Positions 1-6,151 of a DNA stretch of 6,865 nt are shown one piece after another. The DNA is taken from assembly GCA_937897215.1 (NCBI GenBank), contig CALCBQ010000175.1, positions 1 to 6,865 on the forward strand. Direction: 5' to 3'. Within the stretch, counting starts at the first letter, position 1. Each line of letters starts with the position of its first letter. The translations under genes and the position numbers were made by a program. Source of the DNA: an uncultured Clostridia bacterium (GTDB taxonomy: Bacteria > Bacillota > Clostridia > Oscillospirales > Acutalibacteraceae). A model generated the notes under the pieces. That model saw nothing but the letters and a program-made list of their open reading frames with translations. It ran no database searches and was not told the DNA's origin.

Positions 1-802
1 AAATACCCTCGCCGTACATAATATCGAACTCTGCCTCTTTAAATGGAGGAGCAACTTTATTCTTAACAATTTTAGCGCGAGTACGAGAGCCGATAAACTC
101 ATTGCCCTGACCTTTAAGTTGCTCAATACGACGAACATCAATTCGCATTGTTGTATAGAACTTAAGTGCGCGACCACCCGTTGTAACTTCAGGATTGCCG
201 TAAATTACGCCAACTTTTTCACGAAGCTGGTTGATAAAGATAACGATAGTATTTGATTTATTGATAACACTTGTAAGTTTACGAAGTGCCTGAGACATAA
301 GACGAGCGTGAAGACCAACGTGGCTGTCGCCCATATCCCCTTCAATTTCTGCGCGAGGAACAAGAGCTGCAACAGAGTCAACAACGATTACATCAAGAGC
401 ACCTGAACGAGCAAGAGCCTCAGTAATTTCAAGGGCTTGTTCGCCGTTATCTGGCTGAGAAACGAGAAGTGAGTTAATGTCAACACCAAGTGCCTCAGCA
501 TATTCAGGGTCAAGAGCGTGTTCAGCGTCAATAAATGCTGCCTCGCCACCAAGTTTTTGTGCCTCAGCAATTACCTGTAAAGCAAGAGTTGTTTTACCTG
601 AAGATTCAGGCCCATAAATTTCAACGATTCTGCCCTTTGGAAGTCCGCCAATACCAGTTGCATGGTCAAGAGAAATTGAGCCTGTTGAAATTGCCTCAAC
701 ATTCAATGAACTGTTTTCGCCAAGGCGCATAACTGCACCTTTACCGTAATTTTTTTCAATCTGTAATAATGCGGTTTCTAATGCTTTTGATTTATCAGCC
801 AT
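1..802 (-). CDS. recA: RecA recombinase, N-terminal 267 residues (cut by left window edge)
   Basis: RecA is the cytoplasmic ATP-dependent strand-exchange protein of homologous recombination and the co-protease that triggers LexA self-cleavage. The frame is open from the ATG at 802 to the left edge with no stop. Visible landmarks are the Walker A loop GPESSGKT (residues 64-71), the catalytic Glu in FIDAEHALD (Glu94), Walker B VIVVD (138-142), the INQLREKVG stretch (190-198, with the ATP-sensing Gln192) and the DNA-binding L2 region around NPEVTTGGRALKF (203-215). The family is usually about 340-350 aa, so roughly the last 80 residues lie outside. The start is set by GAGG at 811-814, 8 nt from the ATG, and by the usual N-terminus MADKSKALETALLQIEKNYGKG. 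The gene has its own promoter and SOS box and diverges from rpmB. Identification is essentially certain; the only mild oddity is His47 in SLDHATG, where many RecA proteins have a hydrophobic residue. Confidence 0.98.
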   Translation of the reverse strand, partial: MADKSKALETALLQIEKNYGKGAVMRLGENSSLNVEAISTGSISLDHATGIGGLPKGRIVEIYGPESSGKTTLALQVIAEAQKLGGEAAFIDAEHALDPEYAEALGVDINSLLVSQPDNGEQALEITEALARSGALDVIVVDSVAALVPRAEIEGDMGDSHVGLHARLMSQALRKLTSVINKSNTIVIFINQLREKVGVIYGNPEVTTGGRALKFYTTMRIDVRRIEQLKGQGNEFIGSRTRAKIVKNKVAPPFKEAEFDIMYGEGI

Positions 803-819
803 TTTATATACCTCGCTAT

Positions 820-833
820 CGCACAAATGTTCG
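820..833 (-). promoter_or_regulatory. LexA (SOS) box of recA
   Basis: On the minus strand this reads CGAACATTTGTGCG. Gram-positive LexA boxes follow CGAAC-4-GTTCG. The left half is perfect, and the right half reads GTGCG, so the two half-sites differ by a single base when folded on each other. The box begins about 3 nt after the predicted recA transcription start (about 836), where bound LexA would block the promoter. The RecA/LexA link is established knowledge; binding here is inferred. Confidence 0.8.
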
Positions 834-842
834 TTTGAATGT

Positions 843-871
843 ATTATATATTATTTGGTTAATAATTGCAA
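843..871 (-). promoter_or_regulatory. recA promoter (sigma-A type)
   Basis: Read on the minus strand: -35 TTGCAA (866-871), a 17-bp spacer (849-865), and a perfect -10 TATAAT (843-848). The predicted start is near 836, giving a leader of about 34 nt that carries the LexA box and the GAGG ribosome binding site. A very AT-rich stretch lies directly upstream (872-914) and may act as an UP element. Confidence 0.8.
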
Positions 872-914
872 GTACTTTTTTATATTTTATTTAAAATTAT
901 TTTTAAAAAAAGAC

Positions 915-943
915 TTGCAATTTGCGAAAGTAACTGTTATAAT
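915..943 (+). promoter_or_regulatory. rpmB promoter (sigma-A type)
   Basis: -35 TTGCAA (915-920), 17-bp spacer, perfect -10 TATAAT (938-943); predicted start near 950, leaving a leader of about 50 nt. It uses the same hexamers and spacing as the divergent recA promoter, and ACTTGCAATT surrounds the -35 in both. The 43 bp between the two -35 boxes contain only four G/C bases. Confidence 0.8.
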
Positions 944-982
944 GTCTCTTGTTGTAATTTGATTATTAAACCCCGTTTATTT

Positions 983-991
983 AAGGAGGTG
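983..991 (+). promoter_or_regulatory. rpmB ribosome binding site
   Basis: AAGGAGGTG, complementary over nine bases to the 3' end of 16S rRNA, 8 nt before the ATG at 1000. It rules out a longer in-frame start and marks a highly translated gene. Confidence 0.9.
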
Positions 992-999
992 CCTTTGAA

Positions 1000-1188
1000 A
1001 TGGCAAAATGCGAATATTGTGGTAAAGACGTTGCTTTCGGCATCAAGGTTTCTCACTCACACAGACGTTCAAACAGAACATGGAAACCCAACGTTAGAAG
1101 AGTTAAAGCAGTTGTAAACGGCTCTCCTAAGAGAGTTTATGCTTGCACTCGTTGCCTTCGTTCAGGTAAGGTTGAAAGAGCAGTTTAA
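1000..1188 (+). CDS. rpmB: 50S ribosomal protein L28 (bL28), zinc-binding form
   Basis: Structural protein of the large ribosomal subunit. The 62-residue product has the usual length and N-terminus MAKCEYCGKD, the SHSHRRSNRTWKPNVRRVK core (residues 18-36) typical of L28, and a basic composition. Cys4/Cys7 (CEYC) and Cys49/Cys52 (CTRC) form two CxxC pairs, so this is the zinc-ribbon (C+) type; many bacteria also carry a cysteine-free paralogue induced by zinc shortage, and no Zur-like site is seen here. The start is fixed by the strong ribosome binding site at 983-991. It is transcribed alone from its own promoter and ends in a hairpin terminator 22 nt after the stop. Confidence 0.97.
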   Translation: MAKCEYCGKDVAFGIKVSHSHRRSNRTWKPNVRRVKAVVNGSPKRVYACTRCLRSGKVERAV

Positions 1189-1210
1189 TTCAAAGCAAAA
1201 TACGAAAATT

Positions 1211-1238
1211 AACGGACATCTTACGATGTCCGTTTTTT
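1211..1238 (+). terminator. Intrinsic terminator of rpmB, probably bidirectional
   Basis: A 10-bp perfect stem (AACGGACATC, 1211-1220, with GATGTCCGTT, 1225-1234), loop TTAC, and a T run on the plus strand (1233-1238, continuing TTTT after one C). It lies 22 nt after the rpmB stop and 11 nt after the stop of the converging minus-strand gene. On the minus strand the stem is followed by only AATTTTCG, a weaker U tract. Confidence 0.9.
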
Positions 1239-1245
1239 CTTTTTA

Positions 1246-2424
1246 TTACCACACTTTATCTAATTTTTCGCAGATTTCGTTAGATAACGTATAAACAGTA
1301 TAATATGATGGGGTTGCTCTTAAATGATATTTACCATCAGCAGTTTTTATGATTTCGCCATATTCATAATAAAGAGCATCTTCGCCCTCAAAGTACCAAA
1401 GAATATCAAGCCTTCTTTCATGCTCGAAATACTCTTTATCATGATATTGAGTTTTTCCCTCGTCATAATTTGGTTCCATTATAAAACGGCGAATTTCTTC
1501 AATTTCTTTTTCAGTTAAATATATAATTACTGCATCTTCTTTTCTGTACCCGTTTGCGAAGTTAGCAGCAAAACAGATTTTTGAAACCTTTGCAGTTTTG
1601 GGGTCAGGAAATTTGTAATCTTTTCTTATAAGCGTGTATTCATCAGCTACATCATCCCAATCGTCATAAAATAAATGATATACAATATCAAGATTATTGC
1701 CAATCATCCAGTAATCGTCGGAGTTGTTGTCTGATTTCAGCATTTTTGTTATATTGACAGTATCCAGATACCATGGACCCCAAAGCTCTTGGTAATTACC
1801 CTTATTTTCTATAAACTCGTTACACTGTTCTTCACTTGCCATTTCACTTGGTAAATTTACACGATAACTGTTTTTCAATTCTTCATAATCCTTTTCAACA
1901 ATAGGCGAAGAAGCTCCCGCGAGTAATATAAGCACAATAATCGGTACAAGAAAAAATCCCAAAAGACTTCCTACTATTTCGTGTTTTCTTTCTCGCTTAT
2001 TTTCTTTTTCAATATTTTCTTTTTCCTCTTGTGTAAGGTCAGTTACAATTATATATTCATTATCTTTAATAAATGTCATTACAAGTAGTGCTACTGTTGC
2101 TATAAAATAAACTGAGCAGGAAATGGGCTCCCAACCTATAAAGAAAGCGTTTAATATTGCCGACAAAAGCAAAATGCCTCTGACAACATAAATAAAGTTT
2201 ATACTTACTTTTCGTGCAAGGTGCGTAAACAAAATCATAATCGCACCTATTATGAGTGTTGATACAACTGAAAAAGCTTGACTATTCGCAAACACACCAA
2301 TCCACCAGACACCTGTAAAAACTCCGGGACTCATTCCCATAAGCAAAACCAATGAAGCGATATAAATCAATACTGACACTATGAATAAGTTTTCTTTCAT
2401 TTCAAGCTTGAGTTTAGGTTTCAT
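1246..2424 (-). CDS. Five-helix membrane protein with C-terminal outer domain, function unknown
   Basis: I do not recognise a named family. The 392-aa product has a Lys-rich N-terminus, four hydrophobic segments (about residues 11-31, 51-68, 77-97, 101-119), a charged linker (121-149, with TDLTQEEKENIEKENKRERK), a fifth helix (150-171), and a soluble domain of about 220 residues rich in Asp, Glu, Tyr and Trp. The basic linker before helix 5 suggests a cytoplasmic linker and an outer C-terminal domain. It is a diverged paralogue of the protein at 4674-5897: shared points in the same order are YWMIGN (238-243), KFPDP (271-275), LTEKEIEEIRRFI (303-315), FEGEDALYY (345-353), DGKYHL (363-368) and the ending ICEKLDK. 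The start is the ATG at 2424, because AAGGAG (2433-2438) sits 8 nt upstream; an in-frame GTG at 2433 overlaps that site. The gene lies 178 bp after the DUF4173 gene. Only a poor promoter candidate (TTAACC-18-TACAAT, 2448-2477) is visible, so read-through from upstream is possible. Confidence 0.85.
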   Translation of the reverse strand: MKPKLKLEMKENLFIVSVLIYIASLVLLMGMSPGVFTGVWWIGVFANSQAFSVVSTLIIGAIMILFTHLARKVSINFIYVVRGILLLSAILNAFFIGWEPISCSVYFIATVALLVMTFIKDNEYIIVTDLTQEEKENIEKENKRERKHEIVGSLLGFFLVPIIVLILLAGASSPIVEKDYEELKNSYRVNLPSEMASEEQCNEFIENKGNYQELWGPWYLDTVNITKMLKSDNNSDDYWMIGNNLDIVYHLFYDDWDDVADEYTLIRKDYKFPDPKTAKVSKICFAANFANGYRKEDAVIIYLTEKEIEEIRRFIMEPNYDEGKTQYHDKEYFEHERRLDILWYFEGEDALYYEYGEIIKTADGKYHLRATPSYYTVYTLSNEICEKLDKVW

Positions 2425-2432
2425 AATTTGCA

Positions 2433-2438
2433 CTCCTT
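2433..2438 (-). promoter_or_regulatory. Ribosome binding site that decides the start at 2424
   Basis: AAGGAG on the minus strand, 8 nt before ATG 2424. The alternative in-frame GTG start (2431-2433) begins within its last base and cannot use it. Confidence 0.8.
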
Positions 2439-2490
2439 TTGGGGTGGATTGTAAATTGTTGTTTATTTTTGGGTTAAGATTCTTGCGCTT

Positions 2491-2580
2491 TTTAGAATGA
2501 CAATATGCGGGCGTGTAAGCCCGCCACTACGCGGACTTTAGAATGCCACGGACAGACGAGGACGTCTGTCCCTACGCGGT
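2491..2580. repeat. Two tandem hairpin units, REP-like intergenic repeat
   Basis: Two units about 46 bp apart share the layout TTTAGAATG - hairpin - CTACGCGG. Unit 1: TTTAGAATG at 2491-2499, hairpin stem GCGGGC/GCCCGC (2507-2512 and 2519-2524, 6-nt loop), CTACGCGG at 2527-2534. Unit 2: TTTAGAATG at 2537-2545, hairpin stem GGACAGACG/CGTCTGTCC (2550-2558 and 2563-2571, 4-nt loop), CTACGCGG at 2572-2579. The flanks are kept while the stems differ in sequence but still pair. The segment is clearly more GC-rich than its surroundings. It fills the gap between the DUF4173 gene and the 392-aa gene. Neither hairpin is followed by a T run on either strand, so it is not a classical terminator, although it could slow polymerase or protect mRNA ends. 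Similar palindromic elements are common between genes in Clostridia; I cannot name this one. Confidence 0.75.
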
Positions 2581-2602
2581 ATTTATGGGTTGACCCTTTG
2601 CA

Positions 2603-4288
2603 TTATACTTCGTCCCAGTCGACATAATCGTCTTCGGTTGGTTGGTCGTAGGAATAATCGTAATCTTCAACTACAGGGTAACGATATGGAATACCTGCAT
2701 CATTAAAGGATTTTGTTGCAAAATATTCCGAAAGAGCAAAATCGGCAGTTGCCTCATAGGTGGCTTCGTATGTATCAGTTTCGGCAGCATCATAAATAAC
2801 ATGTTCGGTGCCTATAGACCATTCATACAAATCATAAATTCTTTCTTTGGCATCTTTTCTTATAAACTCATCATCACATTCAGTTAACTTTGCCATATAT
2901 GGAATTGCAGAGTCTGACAGACCGCTTAATGTATACATATCAATATTTTCATGTTTTCCGCTAAGATATGCATTAACATTGTAATCGGCTATTGTACGCT
3001 CAATTCCGCACAATGAAAGTACTGTGAATATAAGCATTGAAATAAGCACGGCATATTTAATCGTTTTAAGTTCAGGTTTGAAAATTCTTATTATAAATGC
3101 AATTATTACGATGGCGGTTGCAAGCATAAATGCAGATGTGCAAAGACGAAGTACGGTAAGTCCATATTCATCAATATACATAAACATTTTTGAAATTGCA
3201 GTTGTTATAAAAAGAATTGTGAATACGCCTATAAAAGTGAGTATTCCTTTAATTAAAGGATTAAGGGTTCCGTCTTCTCTGCGAATTGTAAGCCATACTG
3301 AAAGTACCATAATAGCAAGGTTTATAAATGCAATTGCTTCAGTTTCAAAAAATCCGCGACGAGCATACTCGGCAAAACTAAACTCATAACCTGCGGGAAG
3401 AATACCTAAAAATCCACTAAAGAAATATGCGGTTTGCGAAAACATATAAACCAGATACACAAATGCGATAAGCCCCAAAAATGTTATTGCAAAAGGTGTA
3501 TTTATAAATCTTGTTTTGTCAATCTGAAATGGTTTACTTTCCGATTTATTAAGTTCAAATTTACAAGTAACAGCAAAAAGGACTACGCCTACAAATACCA
3601 CTACCGAAACAATAAGTTTTGCAACAGTCATTCCAAGAGTAGATGCGATTTTGTCGACAAGACCTTCAAAAGCCGCGTCGGCACTTACAAGTAATGAAAT
3701 AACGATTGCAAGCACAGGAATTGCAGCAAGTACTGCACCACCCACTTGTAAAACTGTTTTCTTTTTATCGTGTTTAAGCACTGACTTTGCAATTGTTGGT
3801 GCATTTTCAATTGGTGCTATAAATGTGCGGACAAGTTTGAATACACCGTCAAGATTGTCGGCGATAGTTTCATCAGTTAAGGATGTTGCACAGAGTACTG
3901 TTGATACAAGCAACACCACAAACGCAATAAATCTTGATGTATAGTCGTTACCATAAAGTGTGAACACTACACTCGACAATATCATTAACACAAGGCACGA
4001 AACTGATAAAAATGTGAAGTTGCCGTTTTTTATAATATATATAACTAACGCTACTACAAGTGCAATTGTTGATAATGTGTAGCCGATTGCCATTTGACAG
4101 AAAAATCCAAAGAATACAAGGCATATTGACAACACTGCAAACACGCCGAAGAATATATAATCAAAAACAGAAAAATCAATTTTCTTTTCTTCTTTACGCT
4201 TACGGACTGTGTTGTAATAATTTGAATTTCCATAAGGCACTGTGGGTTGCTGAGTGATTTGTGGATTATTGTTTGGTGTATTTTCCAT
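2603..4288 (-). CDS. DUF4173/DUF4153-family polytopic membrane protein
   Basis: The 561-aa product starts with a polar, Asn/Gln/Pro-rich stretch (1-22) and a basic RKRKEEKK segment (29-36), followed by about a dozen hydrophobic segments between residues 41 and 430, and ends with a soluble tail. Family marks, from memory of DUF4173/DUF4153 proteins, are FAEYARRGFFE (305-315), the MFMYIDEYGLTVLRL region (368-382), and YNVNAYL...LSGLSDSAIPYMAKL (436-468). The function of the family is unknown; members are often found beside HTH/DUF2975 gene pairs, as here. The last part is unusual: a short repeat TYEATYEAT (506-514), then a Tyr/Asp/Glu-rich end (541-561). The start ATG at 4288 is supported by AAAGGAGG (4296-4303) with 7-nt spacing; this site lies inside the last codons of the preceding 115-aa ORF, and the gap between stop and start is 2 nt, so translation is probably coupled. 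Membrane location is certain from sequence; family assignment is likely; biochemical role is unknown. Confidence 0.88.
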   Translation of the reverse strand: MENTPNNNPQITQQPTVPYGNSNYYNTVRKRKEEKKIDFSVFDYIFFGVFAVLSICLVFFGFFCQMAIGYTLSTIALVVALVIYIIKNGNFTFLSVSCLVLMILSSVVFTLYGNDYTSRFIAFVVLLVSTVLCATSLTDETIADNLDGVFKLVRTFIAPIENAPTIAKSVLKHDKKKTVLQVGGAVLAAIPVLAIVISLLVSADAAFEGLVDKIASTLGMTVAKLIVSVVVFVGVVLFAVTCKFELNKSESKPFQIDKTRFINTPFAITFLGLIAFVYLVYMFSQTAYFFSGFLGILPAGYEFSFAEYARRGFFETEAIAFINLAIMVLSVWLTIRREDGTLNPLIKGILTFIGVFTILFITTAISKMFMYIDEYGLTVLRLCTSAFMLATAIVIIAFIIRIFKPELKTIKYAVLISMLIFTVLSLCGIERTIADYNVNAYLSGKHENIDMYTLSGLSDSAIPYMAKLTECDDEFIRKDAKERIYDLYEWSIGTEHVIYDAAETDTYEATYEATADFALSEYFATKSFNDAGIPYRYPVVEDYDYSYDQPTEDDYVDWDEV

Positions 4289-4290
4289 AG

Positions 4291-4638
4291 CTATGCCTCC
4301 TTTGATAAATCTTCTGTTATAAACTCGTGAAGGTATTTTTCATACATTTCTTTTTGTTTGATTTCTTCAGGTGTTTTTTCTGTTTTACCAATATATACAG
4401 TAATAGCAATAAGTACTATATTGATTAAAATTGGTATAAACATACCGTGAATTAACAAAAACATATTAAAGAACAGTGATATTGAAAGAATGATAATCGG
4501 AATAGTATTAAAACCTTTTTTCCAGAAATGAGAAAGAGTTGTAAAAATAATAAGCATTAAAAAATATACGCTCCACCCTATTGTATGAATTAAATTGCTT
4601 AACTCTACATTTTCAGGTGATTCGCCAATTGCAAGCAA
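4291..4638 (-). CDS. Small membrane protein, possibly a 5'-truncated paralogue
   Basis: Unrecognised. The best start, TTG at 4638, gives 115 aa with three hydrophobic segments (about residues 22-37, 45-63, 66-84) and a charged tail (KTEKTPEEIKQKEMYEKY...LSKEA). Start support is weak: only GGTG 8 nt upstream, with no good ribosome binding site. The frame is open further upstream to 4686 but has no ATG, GTG or other TTG; that extension would encode TCAGVVG, which with LLAIGESP looks like the first helix of the family at 1246-2424 and 4674-5897 (compare ASLVLLMGMSPGVF). In all three proteins the second helix is followed by a His (LSHFWKKGFN, FTHLARKVSIN, FFHYISYKYN). The ORF stops in the charged linker, before the fifth helix and outer domain. 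It may be a decaying copy that survives partly because its last codons (AAG GAG GCA TAG) hold the DUF4173 ribosome binding site, or a real short protein with a non-standard start. Confidence 0.55.
   Translation of the reverse strand: MLAIGESPENVELSNLIHTIGWSVYFLMLIIFTTLSHFWKKGFNTIPIIILSISLFFNMFLLIHGMFIPILINIVLIAITVYIGKTEKTPEEIKQKEMYEKYLHEFITEDLSKEA
4296..4303 (-). promoter_or_regulatory. Ribosome binding site inside the preceding ORF
   Basis: AAAGGAGG, 7 nt before the DUF4173-family start at 4288. It overlaps the codons for Lys-Glu-Ala at the end of the 115-aa ORF, whose stop is 2 nt from the next ATG. Confidence 0.85.
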
Positions 4639-4673
4639 TCCTACTACACCAGCACATGTATTTGTCTTTATCT

Positions 4674-5897
4674 TTATTTTAATGATTCATTTACTGTATC
4701 GCAAATATCCTGTGGAAGTTTTTCTAAATCATAAAAGCTAATTTTTTCGCTATAATATGAGAAAAAATTATCTTTATATAAATACCATTGACCGTTATTA
4801 TCTTTTACTATACTGCAACAAGTAAGACGAATATCATCAAAACCTTCAAAGCAGAATACTAAATCATAATCGTCTAAATATCCACGTACATCTATCCAAT
4901 CAATTTTGTCTTTTTCTATTAAATCATTATCAAAGTTTTTAATTAAATTTTCAATATACCTTATTTGCTTTTCGCTGAATTTAAGTTCTTTATCAGAATG
5001 AGTTACAATCTTTACAATTTTATCGTCTTCATCTGGAAAATCACAATTTTTATTTATATAATATGCTCTTGTGTAATTGCCAAAATCTTCATCAACAAGT
5101 TTCGTTATAAAGTTTTTGTTATCGCCCATCTGCCAATATGTATTATAATTAACTTCACCTGTTTCAGATATCATTCTTGTCGGCTTTGAAACTATGATAT
5201 ATTCTGCATCGTTGTTATAATAGCACTGTTCTTTCTCAATAGTTAAGCTATCCCACTCAAGTCTTTCATAATCGCTTGCATTGAACTCATTAAGATATTC
5301 TTTTGAAACCAGTTCGATAGGTAATTCTTTTACTTCTTCCTTGAAATCTCTTTCACTGTCAACAATACATATTATGATAAAACCAATTACTGAAAATACA
5401 AATACAAGGAACAACACGAAAAAACTTATGAGTAATTTTTTTATTATGGTTTTTACATCAATTTGATTTGTACTGTTTGGTATCTTTTCTTTAACGGTTA
5501 CTTTTTCATATCTGCCATCTTCCATTTTTACATTGAATTCATGAATTTTGATTTCACCATTGAATTTTCCAGAAGAAATAAGATGTAAAATCAATAATAT
5601 TACAAAAACAACAAATCCAATTATCTCCAAGCCATTCTCATTGATAATAGAAAAAGCAACATCAGTTACTAAACGCAAGATAAGAATTATTGTACTTAAA
5701 GTTCTTAACGAATTATATTTATATGAAATATAGTGGAAAAATCCTGAAAAGAAAATTAACGCAAACATTAAAATATTCAATAATGTGGCAAAATCTTCCC
5801 ATGGTGCAAAGCGATTACATAACGCTATATAACAAGAACCAATTAATGTAATATGAAATAAAATATTTGTTAATTTTTGTAAAAAAGTTTTCTTCAT
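4674..5897 (-). CDS. Five-helix membrane protein with C-terminal outer domain, paralogue of the 1246-2424 product
   Basis: No named family recognised. The 407-aa product has hydrophobic segments at about 10-27, 38-57, 66-86 and 90-108, a hydrophilic linker (109-152, with MEDGRYEKVTVKEK), a fifth helix (153-178), and a soluble domain (180-407) rich in Asp, Glu, Asn and Tyr. Positive residues before helix 5 (KTIIKK) point to a cytoplasmic linker and an outer C-terminal domain. The outer domain matches the 392-aa protein in order: YWQMGD (254-259), DFPDE (286-290), FSEKQIRYIENLI (307-319), FEGFDDIRL (350-358), NGQWYL (368-373), ICDTVNE (398-404). Overall identity looks low, so the duplication is old. 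The start ATG at 5897 has AAGGAGG (5905-5911) with 7-nt spacing, and lies 2 nt after the HTH gene stop, indicating coupled translation. Position between the HTH regulator and the DUF4173 gene suggests it belongs to the same envelope module. Confidence 0.85.
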   Translation of the reverse strand: MKKTFLQKLTNILFHITLIGSCYIALCNRFAPWEDFATLLNILMFALIFFSGFFHYISYKYNSLRTLSTIILILRLVTDVAFSIINENGLEIIGFVVFVILLILHLISSGKFNGEIKIHEFNVKMEDGRYEKVTVKEKIPNSTNQIDVKTIIKKLLISFFVLFLVFVFSVIGFIIICIVDSERDFKEEVKELPIELVSKEYLNEFNASDYERLEWDSLTIEKEQCYYNNDAEYIIVSKPTRMISETGEVNYNTYWQMGDNKNFITKLVDEDFGNYTRAYYINKNCDFPDEDDKIVKIVTHSDKELKFSEKQIRYIENLIKNFDNDLIEKDKIDWIDVRGYLDDYDLVFCFEGFDDIRLTCCSIVKDNNGQWYLYKDNFFSYYSEKISFYDLEKLPQDICDTVNESLK

Positions 5898-5899
5898 AA

Positions 5900-6139
5900 T
5901 TACGCCTCCTTGGTGTTAATAAGGGTAAGGTTTGCTCCGTCTGTGTATTCAAGAATATCTCCGGGTTGACAATCAAGCTCGCGACAGATTGCCTCAAGAG
6001 TTGAAAAGCGTACTGCTTTTGCTTTGCCTGTTTTAAGAATTGATAAATTTGCCTGAGTTATGCCTATTCTTTCAGCTAACTCCCCTGATGTCATTTTTGC
6101 TCTTGCAAGAGCCATATCAAGATTAACTTTTATTGCCAT
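5900..6139 (-). CDS. Small HTH transcriptional regulator, Cro/C1 (YozG-like) family
   Basis: A cytoplasmic DNA-binding protein of 79 residues made of a single HTH domain: MAIKVNLDMALARAKMT, then helices around SGELAERIGI (18-27) and recognition helix TQANLSILKTGK (28-39), followed by AVRFSTLEAICRELDCQPGDILEY (42-65), the typical ending of this family. Such regulators occur next to DUF2975 genes in many Firmicutes, exactly as here, and often control their own operon; the target is inferred. The start is ATG 6139, supported by GAGGTG at 6146-6151 with 6-nt spacing; an in-frame GTG at 6148 lies inside that site and is rejected. It follows the DUF2975 gene after 12 bp and precedes the 407-aa membrane protein gene with a 2-nt gap. 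No sensor domain is present, so any signal must come from a partner, with the DUF2975 protein the obvious candidate. Confidence 0.93.
   Translation of the reverse strand: MAIKVNLDMALARAKMTSGELAERIGITQANLSILKTGKAKAVRFSTLEAICRELDCQPGDILEYTDGANLTLINTKEA
5905..5911 (-). promoter_or_regulatory. Ribosome binding site inside the end of the HTH gene
   Basis: AAGGAGG, 7 nt before the ATG at 5897; it forms the Lys-Glu-Ala codons that end the HTH protein. The junction resembles the one at 4286-4303. Confidence 0.85.
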
Positions 6140-6145
6140 ACAAAC

Positions 6146-6151
6146 CACCTC
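6146..6151 (-). promoter_or_regulatory. Ribosome binding site that decides the HTH start at 6139
   Basis: GAGGTG on the minus strand, 6 nt before ATG 6139 and directly after the stop of the DUF2975 gene (6152-6154). The competing GTG codon (6146-6148) is part of this site. Confidence 0.75.

Noticed and set aside
388..732. Leu/His-rich reading frames of about 60 aa on both strands
   Set aside because: They lie inside recA, whose own minus-strand frame is continuous from 802 to the window edge and carries all RecA motifs.
866..1117. 83-aa plus-strand frame overlapping the start of rpmB
   Set aside because: It spans the recA and rpmB promoters, has no ribosome binding site at its ATG, and runs in another frame through rpmB.
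2448..2477. Possible promoter TTAACC-18-TACAAT before the 392-aa gene
   Set aside because: The -35 matches only 4 of 6 and the leader would begin almost at the ribosome binding site; too weak to list as a feature.
2550..2571. Strong hairpin after the DUF4173 gene as a terminator
   Set aside because: A perfect 9-bp stem, but no T run follows on either strand; better explained as part of the tandem repeat units.
3024..3389. 121-aa plus-strand frame
   Set aside because: It is antisense to the conserved middle of the DUF4173-family gene, and its composition reflects that frame; no start signal is seen.
4620..4657. ATG at 4657 as start of the small membrane ORF
   Set aside because: It is out of frame and reaches a stop after 14 codons; using it would require a frameshift for which there is no slippery run.
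5815..5997. 60-aa minus-strand frame across the HTH/407-aa junction
   Set aside because: It overlaps two well-supported genes with their own ribosome binding sites, in a different frame.
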